Below, one piece after another: positions 45,116-54,313 of a DNA stretch of 64,000 nucleotides. Under the pieces are notes generated by a model. The model was not told where the DNA came from, did not search any database, and saw nothing but the letters and a program-made list of their open reading frames with translations. Positions within the stretch are counted from its first letter, which is position 1, and every line of letters begins with the position of its first letter. The translations under genes and the position numbers were made by a program. The stretch comes from Laspinema palackyanum D2c (GTDB lineage: Bacteria > Cyanobacteriota > Cyanobacteriia > Cyanobacteriales > Laspinemataceae): the NCBI RefSeq assembly GCF_025370875.1, contig NZ_JAMXFD010000029.1, positions 20,973 through 84,972 of the forward strand. Direction: 5' to 3'.

Positions 45116-46225
45116 ATGACCTCTAGTCTGAACTCCCCTCAAAATCGAAAGTCCCGTCGAGTATTAGTGACTGGTGGTGCCGGGTTTATTGGCGCGAACT
45201 TCGTTCATTACTGGTGTCGGCGCTATCCCGGCGATCGCCTCGTGGTCCTTGATGCCCTTACCTATGCGGGTAATCCCCAAAATTTAGCCAGTCTCGAAGG
45301 CAACGAGAACTATCGGTTTGTTCAGGGGAATATCTGTGATCGCCCCTTGGTGGAAACTCTGCTCAAAGATGAGGCGATCGATACCGTCGCCCACTTTGCC
45401 GCAGAATCCCATGTAGACCGCTCTATTTTAGGTCCCGCAGCATTCATTCAAACCAATGTGGTTGGTAGTTTTACCCTGTTAGAAGCCTTTCGGAATCACT
45501 GGCAAACTTTGCCAGTTCCTAACTCGGGAGAACGGGGACCGATTTTTCTCCATGTGTCCACAGATGAAGTCTATGGCAGTCTGGGACCGGAGGATCCAGG
45601 GTTCACAGAGCAGACTCCATACTCACCCAACAGTCCTTATTCTGCTTCCAAAGCAGGAAGTGACCATTTAGCCCGTGCCTATTATCACACCTACGGTCTC
45701 CCCACCCTGATTACGAATTGCTCCAATAATTATGGCCCTTACCATTTCCCAGAAAAGCTAATCCCCCTGATGTGCATTAATATGCTACTTGGGAAACCGT
45801 TACCTGTGTATGGGGATGGGCAAAATATTCGGGACTGGTTGTATGTGGAGGACCACTGCCGGGGGTTAGATGTGGTGATTCATCAAGGGACCCCGGGAGA
45901 AACTTATAATATTGGGGGTAATAATGAAGTCAAAAATATCGACTTGGTAAGGATGTTGTGTCAGTTGATGGATGAGTTGGCTCCCGATTTGCCCGTGCGC
46001 CCTTGCGAGTCATTGATGACCTTTGTTAAGGATAGACCGGGCCATGACCGCCGCTATGCGATCAATGCCACAAAAATTAAGACTGAGTTAGGCTGGACCC
46101 CAACAGTAACAGTGGAAGAGGGTCTACGCCAAACGGTCCTATGGTATTTGACTCATCAAGAGTGGTGGCGTCCTCTACTTTCTCCGCAGTATCAGGACTA
46201 TTATCGCCAGGTTTATGCCAATTAA
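45116..46225 (+). CDS. rfbB: dTDP-glucose 4,6-dehydratase
   Basis: 369 residues from ATG 45116; the frame upstream to 45089 opens with TTG and adds nine unsupported residues. The NAD-binding VLVTGGAGFIGANFVHYW, active-site STDEVYGSLG, YSASKAGSDHLARAYYHTYG and NNYGPYHFPEKLIPLM are the RfbB signatures. It makes dTDP-4-keto-6-deoxyglucose for rhamnose and other deoxysugars. No rfbA, C or D lies beside it. Confidence 0.93.
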   Translation: MTSSLNSPQNRKSRRVLVTGGAGFIGANFVHYWCRRYPGDRLVVLDALTYAGNPQNLASLEGNENYRFVQGNICDRPLVETLLKDEAIDTVAHFAAESHVDRSILGPAAFIQTNVVGSFTLLEAFRNHWQTLPVPNSGERGPIFLHVSTDEVYGSLGPEDPGFTEQTPYSPNSPYSASKAGSDHLARAYYHTYGLPTLITNCSNNYGPYHFPEKLIPLMCINMLLGKPLPVYGDGQNIRDWLYVEDHCRGLDVVIHQGTPGETYNIGGNNEVKNIDLVRMLCQLMDELAPDLPVRPCESLMTFVKDRPGHDRRYAINATKIKTELGWTPTVTVEEGLRQTVLWYLTHQEWWRPLLSPQYQDYYRQVYAN

Positions 46226-46363
46226 GGGGTTAGGGACCTAGAATGGCTGAGGCGATCGCCATCATCAGTTCCGTAGGTTTACAGGGTGTTTTGACTACAT
46301 CAGGGCGATCGGACAGAATGGGTCAACCCATTCAGGCATTAATACTCTGAATATTTCGTGAGT

Positions 46364-46390
46364 AAATCTCCGTAGAAGTACGGAGATTTT
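46364..46390 (+). terminator. Hairpin terminator after rfbB
   Basis: AAATCTCCGTA and TACGGAGATTT form an 11-bp perfect stem with a GAAG tetraloop, ending in a TTTT stretch. It stands 139 bases past rfbB. Confidence 0.6.
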
Positions 46391-46790
46391 CCCCTACTCT
46401 TTTTGTCCAATCAGCGAACGCCGAAATATCTGTTTTGAGCTTGCGATCGAGATCACTAAAACCAAGCCGCAGCGATCGCAGCTTTTATCCGGCGATGGGA
46501 GTATATTATTGTAAGAAGGGCAAACCTATCAAAGCCTATATTTTCCAGGGCCAGAGATTATTGTGAAGATTCAATAAAGCCTCTAGCCTCTAGCCCTAAA
46601 TTAGGCCATCATAGAAACAGATATAGCAATCATAAATCACTTTTGATAGAAATTCATGGGTTTGGACAGTTTTGAGTTCACCCTTTTCGGGGAAATAGGA
46701 AACTAATCCATCTCTTTCAACCTCATTCGATTGCTATATACAAAAATTTAAGTTTCAATGATGCAACACAAAAACAAAGGAGTGCAGAAA
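46391..46790. other. Intergenic before the PEP-CTERM gene
   Basis: No coding frame recognised. It has short direct repeats (GCCTCTAG near 46580) and AT-rich stretches likely to hold the promoter. An AAAGGAG at 46776-46782 precedes the GTG start of the next gene. Confidence 0.4.
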
Positions 46791-47486
46791 GTGAACAAAA
46801 CACTAATTATCGGAATAACAGCAGCAACAGCAACAGCAATGTTTGGAGTGGCTGGTCCAGCCAACGCCTTCACCTTTGGTACGAATGGGATTAGCTTTGA
46901 CACCGACCAAGAACTCCGGTTTAATTTTGGCAGTTCTAATGGAGCTTACCAATCCACCCTGAAAATCTTTGAGGTGCTCCAAAATGGCAAGCTACAAGCA
47001 GTAGATGATGGAGTGCTGTTCAACGAAGTAAAACCTTTCGATGGTGGAGCAAACAACGGATTCAAAGGAACATTAGGTAACGCTGTTGAACAGGTAAACA
47101 GCTCCTTTAAGTTCTTAGCGAATAAAGTTTATACCCTGGGGTTGGTCAGCACTTGGAAGGATGCTGATAGAGGACCGGTCTATAGCACCTCCAGCCTGAA
47201 CCTGAAGGGTACCAATTCCCAGCGTGCTGCTTTCGGATCCACTGGTGCAGCAGAAGGTCAAACTTTGGCCGGAGCCAACACCTTCCTGTCTGGCAATCCA
47301 TTAACTGGCTCTGTAGCCATTGCCTTTGAAGATATCCAGTTTGGAAATGGAGATAATGACTTTAATGACTTTGTTGTGACCGCAGAGGCAGTTCCTGAAC
47401 CCTTGACAATGGGTGGACTAGCTTTGGGTGCTGCTGGTCTTGCTGCCGCTCGTCGCTCTCGCAAACGCCGCACCACTGAAGCCTAA
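46791..47486 (+). CDS. PEP-CTERM exported protein (cyanoexosortase A substrate)
   Basis: From GTG 46791 (AAAGGAG eight bases before) it begins with a signal peptide MNKTLIIGITAATATA ending near GPANA. The middle has an acidic NGDNDFNDFVV motif (DUF4114-like). It ends with a sorting signal: VPEP, a hydrophobic stretch and the basic tail RRSRKRR, the cyanobacterial PEP-CTERM form. Two ATG codons at 46758/46761 give a longer version. The exosortase encoded 200 bp downstream probably processes this protein and anchors or releases it at the surface. Confidence 0.88.
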   Translation: MNKTLIIGITAATATAMFGVAGPANAFTFGTNGISFDTDQELRFNFGSSNGAYQSTLKIFEVLQNGKLQAVDDGVLFNEVKPFDGGANNGFKGTLGNAVEQVNSSFKFLANKVYTLGLVSTWKDADRGPVYSTSSLNLKGTNSQRAAFGSTGAAEGQTLAGANTFLSGNPLTGSVAIAFEDIQFGNGDNDFNDFVVTAEAVPEPLTMGGLALGAAGLAAARRSRKRRTTEA

Positions 47487-47541
47487 GTCAGTCATGAGAG
47501 GACAGGGTTCTCTAAATGAGCCGTCAATTTAGTAGAATAGG

Positions 47542-47569
47542 GCAGTTGGCAATGGTGTCAACTGCTTTT
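47542..47569 (+). terminator. Weak hairpin terminator after the PEP-CTERM gene
   Basis: GCAGTTG pairs with CAACTGC across a 10-base loop and TTTT follows. It may attenuate rather than end transcription into the exosortase gene. Confidence 0.5.
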
Positions 47570-47685
47570 GCTTACACGGCGATCGCGATGGGCCATTCAA
47601 GCACTGTATTCTAAGGCGATCGGCCCCTCAATCATCGGTAGCATTCGGCATTCATCCTACATTAACGCTCTGTGGGGAATTCAAA

Positions 47686-48525
47686 ATGTCTTTTGTGCAA
47701 ACGCTACAAGAACCAAAATATTGGTTATTGGGAATCGCAGCTGGATTAATGACCATCAACATCACGTTGATGTGGAAATATGCTCCCGTCGATGTCGTCG
47801 GTACCAGTCTTCTCTTTTGGGGGGGGGCTGCCTTTCTCATTTGGGAAAGATATGAATCTTTTAAACTGCAAAGTGGGCCTATTTCTAGCCTTTTGGGAGT
47901 GGCGATCGTCGCATTAATCCTGCTCAAAAGTGCAACCCTAAATAGTTATGATATTTTTCTTCGTCTTTCTCCATTCCTGTCAGGAATCGGCCTAGCCTTC
48001 ATCGCTTCCGGTATTAAAGGACTAAAGCAATACTGGCAGGAACTCTTTATTTTAGGCTTTATGTCGATTTCGACCGGCTTATTATTACGAATTTTTGATA
48101 TTTCTCCCTTAACCGCTAAATTTTCTGCCTTGATTCTGTGGTACTTAGGATTTCCAGTCACTCGGCAAGGAATCTACGTTAACCTACCCACGGGAAGTAT
48201 TGAAGTTTACTCCGGCTGTTCCGGATACAGTGCCATTCTGCAATTATTGGGACTATCTATTTTATTTTTATTTATGTTTCCGACAACAAGGAAACAGAAA
48301 ATATATATTCCCCTCGCTGCTATCATTCTGGGCTTTATTGTTAATGGAATTCGGGTCGCCCTCATGGCATTTTTGGTTGCCTATTCTACTAAAGAATCAT
48401 TTGAATATTGGCACTATGGAGACGGTTCCCTAATTTTTTCCATGTTTGGCGTATTCCTTCTGGGGTTATTTTGCTGGTTCTTTATCCTGCGAAATGAGCC
48501 AGAAAACCTGAAAATTGATCCTTAG
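47686..48525 (+). CDS. crtA: Cyanoexosortase A
   Basis: 279 residues, eight or so membrane helices. The exosortase triad is visible: Cys178 in EVYSGCSGYSAI, Arg223 in NGIRVALMAFL and His243 in YWHYGDGSLIF. It cuts PEP-CTERM signals and transfers or releases the protein. The position immediately after a PEP-CTERM protein gene and before its associated protein and HpsJ fits cyanoexosortase A. Whether it is type A or B was judged from neighbours, not by model scoring. Confidence 0.88.
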   Translation: MSFVQTLQEPKYWLLGIAAGLMTINITLMWKYAPVDVVGTSLLFWGGAAFLIWERYESFKLQSGPISSLLGVAIVALILLKSATLNSYDIFLRLSPFLSGIGLAFIASGIKGLKQYWQELFILGFMSISTGLLLRIFDISPLTAKFSALILWYLGFPVTRQGIYVNLPTGSIEVYSGCSGYSAILQLLGLSILFLFMFPTTRKQKIYIPLAAIILGFIVNGIRVALMAFLVAYSTKESFEYWHYGDGSLIFSMFGVFLLGLFCWFFILRNEPENLKIDP

Positions 48526-48536
48526 ATCTCCGCATC

Positions 48537-49211
48537 ATGCAGAAAATGTACTGGAAACCTTTGCGGATTTTTTTATTAGCTCTGACCTTCAGCAGTGTCC
48601 TGGTCGTTGTAGGAAAATCTTTACTTTATTCCAATCCTGAAAAAGGTCCATCCGCTGACTTTAGTTTTCCCCCAGACATTCCCCTAACGGAGTGGCAGCC
48701 ATTAGAGAGTGATTCACTCCCCGCTCAAAACACCTCAAACTTAATCGCAGCGAGAGTTTATCGATATCAGCATCAGCAAAATAAATTTTCGCTAGATATT
48801 GAGATGCGCTACGTCATTGACACCGATGGCGATATCAAAACTATGCTAAACAAGCATCTCAATTCTGAGACCTACCCTGGTAAACTAACCATACATCACC
48901 AAGAAGGAATAGGGTTCTACGGTCTTGCTGCAACAGCAGAGCGAGCCTATCTCAGTTCCTGTATCAACCCATACGGGGGGAGTACCGTCACTGCCGAACA
49001 GTTTCGGAACAACCGCAATACTTATGATTTGCAGGTTTCTCGTTTGGTCCCTTGGTTGCTGGGTCAACAAGAACTGCGAGATTTTCGTTGCCTCTGGACT
49101 GTTCTCTCTATGCCGTTAGAAGATACTACTGCCGAGCAAGCCTATCCAGTCTTGGAAAAAGCTTGGGTTTCTTGGTATGCTTGGTGGCAACCGCGTTTTC
49201 CTGACCCTTAA
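48537..49211 (+). CDS. Cyanoexosortase A system-associated protein
   Basis: 224 residues. One N-terminal membrane helix (LRIFLLALTFSSVLVVVGKS) anchors a periplasmic domain with conserved tryptophans (LTEWQPLESDS, WVSWYAWWQPRF) and a Cys pair. It is 11 bp after the exosortase gene and so translationally linked. It resembles EpsI/cyanoexosortase-associated proteins of unknown chemistry that travel with the sortase. Confidence 0.85.
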   Translation: MQKMYWKPLRIFLLALTFSSVLVVVGKSLLYSNPEKGPSADFSFPPDIPLTEWQPLESDSLPAQNTSNLIAARVYRYQHQQNKFSLDIEMRYVIDTDGDIKTMLNKHLNSETYPGKLTIHHQEGIGFYGLAATAERAYLSSCINPYGGSTVTAEQFRNNRNTYDLQVSRLVPWLLGQQELRDFRCLWTVLSMPLEDTTAEQAYPVLEKAWVSWYAWWQPRFPDP

Positions 49212-49249
49212 TTTGTGTTAACCCTATTCTCAACAGGGATGCAAAATTT

Positions 49250-49972
49250 ATGACTAAATCTGAAGGTTTCGATCTGACTCGTTCCGTTGATGAACTTTTG
49301 CGGTTTAGTGCCGATCAATTGCGCTCTATTGGTCGGCTTCGGCTGATTGGCTATGGCTTATTAGTATTAGCCTTATTTGATACGATACAGCTTTTTATTG
49401 CCCCCAATTTCATGAATCCTGCCTGGGAATTACAAACAATGGGAGGATTGGTTGAGCGAGTGCCTGTCCCCTTATTGGGCCTAGCCCTTGTTTTTTTTGG
49501 GGAAGACTATAACCGCAATCGGTTAGAAGATCTTCTTTTAAAAGTTCTGTCTTGGGTGACTTTACTACTGGCGGTGCTATCTCTGTTAATGATTCCGTTA
49601 GGGGTTATCAATACCGGGCGGATTAATACCAATACCACGAATCAAATTAACACCCAAGCTCAACAAGAGTTGTCGCTATTACAACAAATTGAGGAGCAAG
49701 TCCAAACCGGAACACCTGAACAACTGCAAACTTTAGCCCTGGAACTAAATCGATTGGGGTTGCCGGTGGATGGACAAAATACGGAACAGCTAAAAGCCGA
49801 TATTCTCACCAATATTCCTACGGCGAAAGAACGAGTGCAGGTTCAATCCCAACAGCAGATCCAAAATCAGCGCCAGACTTTACTCAAAAATTCAGTGAAA
49901 TGGAATCTGGGGGCGTTGGTTGCTAGTGTCCTGTTTTTTATGATTTGGCGGGGAACGGGTTGGGCTCGGTAA
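49250..49972 (+). CDS. HpsJ-family protein, cyanoexosortase-associated
   Basis: 240 residues with three or four membrane helices: two after residue 30 (LRLIGYGLLVLALFD, VPLLGLALVFFG), one near 102-120, and one at the end (LGALVASVLFFMIW). A long Gln/Asn-rich helical stretch between about 125 and 215 is probably a periplasmic or cytoplasmic coiled coil. It matches HpsJ-type proteins from hormogonium polysaccharide loci. The link with cyanoexosortase A suggests envelope or polysaccharide secretion. Confidence 0.75.
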   Translation: MTKSEGFDLTRSVDELLRFSADQLRSIGRLRLIGYGLLVLALFDTIQLFIAPNFMNPAWELQTMGGLVERVPVPLLGLALVFFGEDYNRNRLEDLLLKVLSWVTLLLAVLSLLMIPLGVINTGRINTNTTNQINTQAQQELSLLQQIEEQVQTGTPEQLQTLALELNRLGLPVDGQNTEQLKADILTNIPTAKERVQVQSQQQIQNQRQTLLKNSVKWNLGALVASVLFFMIWRGTGWAR

Positions 49973-49990
49973 ATCAGGGAATAAAGGGGA

Positions 49991-50037
49991 AGGGACTGGA
50001 GAATAAAAGTTTCCAGTCCCTGGGATGATTTTTTTAT
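49991..50037 (+). terminator. Terminator-like hairpin after hpsJ
   Basis: AGGGACTGGA pairs with TCCAGTCCCT and T7 follows after a seven-base gap. It ends at the edge of the convergent DUF456 gene. Confidence 0.6.
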
Positions 50038-50552
50038 AATCCTAAACCCGGTGGCGGCCAAGTCGTGGCTACAAAGAAGATAACGACGGCTAAGGCCAGG
50101 ACTCCCTGAATTAAATTACCGATGACGGAACTCACCACAACGGCAATCCCAGCTTTGACGGCAATGTTGATATCCCGTCGGTAGAGGTATTCTCCAATGA
50201 TTGCTCCTAACAGAGGACCCAGAAAAATGCCGAGTAAAGGGCCTCCAATGGGTAAGGCTGGGAGTAGCCCTAAAAAGCCGAAGAAAAAGCCAACGATCGC
50301 CCCGATTTGTCCCCACTTACTGGCCCCGCCTCGTTTAGCCCCGAAATAGGTGGCTAATAAGTCGATGCTCACACTGAGTAGTAAAACGACGATCGCCACC
50401 CCTAATGCCCAACCCACGGTCCCAAAACCCTGAGCGATCGCCCAAATAATAATCGATCCCAAAATTAAACTCGATCCGGGAACCCCCGGAACTACAGCGC
50501 CGATGACGCCCAAAATCATCACGGCAATCAGTACCCAATACAAAATTGTCAT
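50034..50552 (-). CDS. DUF456-family membrane protein
   Basis: 172 residues, glycine-rich and almost entirely hydrophobic, with five or six predicted helices. The repeated pattern VLIAVMILGVIGAVVPGVPG and then LGIFLGPLLGAIIGEYLYRR is the DUF456 signature. Function unknown; likely a small membrane channel or scaffold. Confidence 0.78.
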   Translation of the reverse strand: MTILYWVLIAVMILGVIGAVVPGVPGSSLILGSIIIWAIAQGFGTVGWALGVAIVVLLLSVSIDLLATYFGAKRGGASKWGQIGAIVGFFFGFLGLLPALPIGGPLLGIFLGPLLGAIIGEYLYRRDINIAVKAGIAVVVSSVIGNLIQGVLALAVVIFFVATTWPPPGLGL

Positions 50553-50611
50553 AAGCTCTTTAATGAATGCGGGTGCAAAGCGATTTTGAACGGTGATTCG
50601 TGAGCCATTTT

Positions 50612-51265
50612 TTAGTCACTCTCTAAATAATGACTCAAATTCTCGGCTATTTTCTCAGCAATCCCTTCGATCCATCGCTCATCCTGTTTCGTGTAACTGC
50701 GCGGAGCATTTGCCCCCAAAATCAGCACCCCCCGACTGCCCAAAGGTTGACAAATCACCCCTTGGGTATTTTCCGGCAAATAGTCAAACTCAATCCGTCC
50801 GGGATATAACTTCAGGGCCACCAAATAAACCGGCTTCTGCTGAGCGATCGCCCGTTGCACGATCGCCCCTGGTTTGACCTCTTTTTCCGGCCCTAAAATC
50901 CCTCGGCGCAGCAAAACTCGTCCGTCATACCACACCACCAGCGATCGGGTTACCGTATTCGTCAGCAACATCAAGGACGCCCATGCCAACTCCGTTTTGC
51001 TCCGTTCCGGCAAATCCGGTGCCAGCTCAAACCCCTCTTCCCCAATTAACTTCACCGATTCCGGCGCTCTCGGTTGCACCTGCTGCCAAAGTAACCCTGT
51101 TAAAATTAACAATGCACTTAAAATCACCCCCAAGACATCCGATCGCGCTTGGGAATTCGTAACTTCAACACTTAAAACCCGGTTGGCAAAAAAAAGCACC
51201 CCGCCCAATCCACCAGCAACCAGGGGTAAGCGCCGCAATACTACATTTCCATCCGGTTTAGCCAT
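50612..51265 (-). CDS. Cofactor assembly of complex C subunit B (CCB2/CCB4 type)
   Basis: 217 residues from ATG 51265 (a TTG at 51271 would add two). Two N-terminal membrane helices (PLVAGGLGGVLFFA, VLGVILSALLILTGLLW) and a soluble GAF-like domain with RSLVVWYDGRVLLRRGI and GVICQPLGSRGVLILG. It belongs to the family that covalently attaches heme ci to cytochrome b6 of the b6f complex (System IV). It is 95 bp downstream of rpaB on the same strand. Confidence 0.8.
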   Translation of the reverse strand: MAKPDGNVVLRRLPLVAGGLGGVLFFANRVLSVEVTNSQARSDVLGVILSALLILTGLLWQQVQPRAPESVKLIGEEGFELAPDLPERSKTELAWASLMLLTNTVTRSLVVWYDGRVLLRRGILGPEKEVKPGAIVQRAIAQQKPVYLVALKLYPGRIEFDYLPENTQGVICQPLGSRGVLILGANAPRSYTKQDERWIEGIAEKIAENLSHYLESD

Positions 51266-51360
51266 ACTCAAAAAATCATCCCATCACAGATTGGGAACCG
51301 AGTCCAGAAAAGTCTTGAGAATTTAGAACTCAAAATTCTAAATTCTAAATCCTCAACTGC

Positions 51361-52089
51361 TTAAGCCTCCTCTGCCTCAATAATGCGCTGGAACAGATAT
51401 CCCGTTCCCCTCGCCGTCAAAATCAGCTCCGGATTACTCGGATCATCCTCTAGCTTCGCCCTTAAACGAGAAATATGCACATCCACCACCCGAGTATCCA
51501 CATGGCGTTCAGGGGTGTATCCCCACACCTCTTGCAAAATTTCTGAGCGCGAAAACGGGTCCCCGGATTTACTCACCAACAGTTCCAACAAGCTAAACTC
51601 CATGCCGGTTAGACGAATGCGATCGTCTCCCTTATAAACCTGGCGCTTATTCGTGTCTATTCGGATATTCGCCACATGAATGACGCCCGAGCTGGGAATA
51701 CCAGAAGCACCCGTTTTCTCAACTCGCCGTAGTACCGAACGGATCCGGGCTTCAAGTTCCTTGGGTGAAAACGGCTTGACCACATAATCATCGGCTCCCA
51801 ACTCCAATCCCGTGATGCGATCGGCCACATCCCCCAGGGCTGTTAGCATGATGATAGGGACGTCAGATTCCTTTCTCAACTCTTGACAGACGCCATAGCC
51901 ATCTAGCTTCGGCATCATCACGTCCAGTACCACTAGGTCTGGATTTTCCGTCCGAAAGGTTTCTAGTGCTTCTTCCCCGTCTGCCGCTGTGACTACATCG
52001 TAGCCAATCATGGAAAGCCGTGTTTCCAAAATTCGACGAATACTGGCTTCGTCATCGACTACGAGTATTTTTTCCTTATGGTTTTCCAA
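51361..52089 (-). CDS. rpaB: Response regulator RpaB (OmpR family)
   Basis: Master regulator of high-light and photosynthesis genes in cyanobacteria. The receiver (ENHKEKILVVDDEASIRRIL, phosphoacceptor aspartate in VVLDVMMPKLDG, lysine in VVKPFS) and the winged-helix DNA-binding domain (DRIRLTGMEFSLLELLV, VVDVHISRLRAKLE) are intact and very close to known RpaB. No ATG exists. TTG 52089 matches the ATG of MENHKEK in relatives, and an AAGGAG lies 11 bases upstream; TTG 52098 adds three residues. A non-AUG start is a real feature of this gene. Confidence 0.92.
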   Translation of the reverse strand: MENHKEKILVVDDEASIRRILETRLSMIGYDVVTAADGEEALETFRTENPDLVVLDVMMPKLDGYGVCQELRKESDVPIIMLTALGDVADRITGLELGADDYVVKPFSPKELEARIRSVLRRVEKTGASGIPSSGVIHVANIRIDTNKRQVYKGDDRIRLTGMEFSLLELLVSKSGDPFSRSEILQEVWGYTPERHVDTRVVDVHISRLRAKLEDDPSNPELILTARGTGYLFQRIIEAEEA

Positions 52090-52258
52090 GATACTCAAGG
52101 CTCCTTAAGCGTCTTATCTAATCTTTAATTTTTAATACTGTACCATTTGGATTGTCTTGCTCTTAGCCAGCAGAGTAATCTGACGGCTCCCGACCAATTC
52201 ATCGATCGCATCGCATTTTTTGCCTCCACTCATTACTCAGGGTCAATATCAAGAACGA

Positions 52259-54094
52259 ATGCCTAAGCAGCGAACTCAATATATTTGTGACGAGTGCGGA
52301 GCCGAATTTCCCCAATGGTTTGGCAAGTGTCCCGCCTGCGATACTTACGGCTCTCTAACCGAGCAAGTGATTCCGGCAACTTCTAGCAACCCGTCCCGGC
52401 CTAGTTTAAGTGGAAATTCTTGGATGCGGGAGGGCGGGGGAGATCAAAACAAATCCGAGGGACAGCCGCGATCGTCGTTTAAATTATCTCAGATTGCTGA
52501 ACAGAGCATCGCTCGGTGTTCTTCGGGATATGGAGAGATGGATCGGGTCCTCGGAGGTGGCATTGTCCCGGGCTCCTTGGTCTTGATTGGTGGAGAGCCA
52601 GGAATTGGCAAATCCACCTTGCTGCTGCAAGTGGCGAGTAATCTGGCCCTAGACCATCGGATCCTTTATGTTTCGGGGGAGGAGTCTGGACTGCAAGTCA
52701 AATTGCGTGCTCAGCGCTTAATCAGCGGAGTGGACAATGGAGTGCTGGAGGAGGAGACCCCACCACAACTTCCGGCGATCGCCGATGAGATGATAGAGAT
52801 AGAAGAATTTAATCGCAACGAAGAAGAACGGCTCACCCTCTCGGCTGCTCTCCCCCAAAATCCCTTTGGACCTGACTTAGGACCAGAACCCTTGCGAGAA
52901 AACGACAATCAACTGACGGAACAGCTAGAGGAGACAGAACCCCTAGAGGAAACCCAGGCGACCCTCGAAACGCCCTCTGAACCCGTAAAACAAACTGCCA
53001 CGGCTCAATCCCAAGAAGAACCCCGCTTTTATTTATTGCCGGAAACGGACCTTGAAGAAATACTGCGGGAACTGGAATCGCTGAAACCCTATTTAGCGGT
53101 GATTGACAGTATTCAGACGATTTACTTTCCCTCTCTGACTTCCGCACCGGGATCCGTCGCTCAGGTCCGAGAATGTACTTCGGCGCTGATGCAGGTTGCC
53201 AAGCGAGAAAATATTACTTTATTTATTGTCGGTCACGTCACGAAAGAAGGGGGGATTGCGGGACCCAGGGTTTTGGAACATTTAGTGGATACGGTGCTGT
53301 TTTTTGAAGGCGATCGCTTTGCCAGTCACCGTCTGTTGCGTTCCATGAAAAATCGATTTGGTGCCACCCATGAAATCGGTGTTTTTGAGATGGTGGCGAA
53401 TGGACTCAAAGAAGTGGCTAACCCGTCTGAGCTGTTTATCGGCAGTCGGGAGGAATTTTCCTCCGGTTCTTCTACAATTGTGGCTTGTGAAGGCACTCGT
53501 CCGATTGTGGTGGAGTTGCAGGCATTAGTCAGTCCCGCCAGTTTTGGGTCCCCGCGTCGTGCTACCACGGGGATAGACAGTAACCGACTGGTGCAAATTT
53601 TAGCGGTTTTAGAAAAACGAGTGGGGGTCCCCCTGTCTAAGTTGGATACTTATGTTAGTTCTGTCGGGGGTTTGAACGTCAGCGAACCGGCGGCGGATTT
53701 GGGGGTGGCGATCGCCGTAGTGGCGTCTTTTCGCGATCGCATTGTCGATCCCCATACGGTGATTATTGGAGAAGTTGGGCTAGGGGGTCAAGTTCGTCCG
53801 GTGTCTCAATTAGAATTGCGCCTGCGAGAAGCAGCGAAACTGGGATTCAAACGGGCGATCGTTCCCCACGGCCAAAATCCTCCTGACTTGGGATTGGAGG
53901 TTATTTCTGTCTCTAAAGTGCTCGACGCTATCATTGAAGCCATTCCGGGTCCAGCGAATCAAGCCTTTGCTGAAACTCCCAATTCCGAGGAGTCTAGTAC
54001 CCTCGTGGCGGGTGAGACCAACGTTGACAACTTTGTAAATGAGTTTGACGATGATTTTGATGATGACTTTGATTCGGAAAATCCCGTTTTTTAA
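52259..54094 (+). CDS. radA: DNA repair protein RadA, with large acidic insertion
   Basis: 611 residues from ATG 52259. A four-cysteine zinc finger (Cys10/13/24/27), Walker A GGEPGIGKST at 112-120, the KNRFG motif and a C-terminal LonB-like domain (LAVLEKRVGVPLSKL, LGVAIAVVASFRDR) are all present, so it is RadA/Sms, which remodels recombination and replication forks. It is longer than usual: between about residues 158 and 275 an acidic Glu/Pro/Thr-rich block splits the ATPase domain, and the C-terminus is a second acidic tail (FDDDFDDDFDSE). Confidence 0.92.
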   Translation: MPKQRTQYICDECGAEFPQWFGKCPACDTYGSLTEQVIPATSSNPSRPSLSGNSWMREGGGDQNKSEGQPRSSFKLSQIAEQSIARCSSGYGEMDRVLGGGIVPGSLVLIGGEPGIGKSTLLLQVASNLALDHRILYVSGEESGLQVKLRAQRLISGVDNGVLEEETPPQLPAIADEMIEIEEFNRNEEERLTLSAALPQNPFGPDLGPEPLRENDNQLTEQLEETEPLEETQATLETPSEPVKQTATAQSQEEPRFYLLPETDLEEILRELESLKPYLAVIDSIQTIYFPSLTSAPGSVAQVRECTSALMQVAKRENITLFIVGHVTKEGGIAGPRVLEHLVDTVLFFEGDRFASHRLLRSMKNRFGATHEIGVFEMVANGLKEVANPSELFIGSREEFSSGSSTIVACEGTRPIVVELQALVSPASFGSPRRATTGIDSNRLVQILAVLEKRVGVPLSKLDTYVSSVGGLNVSEPAADLGVAIAVVASFRDRIVDPHTVIIGEVGLGGQVRPVSQLELRLREAAKLGFKRAIVPHGQNPPDLGLEVISVSKVLDAIIEAIPGPANQAFAETPNSEESSTLVAGETNVDNFVNEFDDDFDDDFDSENPVF

Positions 54095-54313
54095 TCCAGG
54101 AGGTGGCCCAAAATGGCGGTTGGATTAAAGACCCAAGGCGATCGTCAACCCTGACAGGAGAGATGGGGCGATCGCCAACCGTCAAATCTTCTGCTCTATC
54201 TTTCATCCTAGGGTGGCAGTGCCGAAACCTTAACGACCATTCCATCGCTTATCCCTAAACGCGATCGCCCGAGCCACCTTTCCCGAATCTTTAAATAGGG
54301 GTAAATCGTTCAG
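54095..54313. other. Intergenic between radA and the WD40 gene
   Basis: GGCGATCG-containing HIP1-like sequences recur. Nothing else was recognised. Confidence 0.35.
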
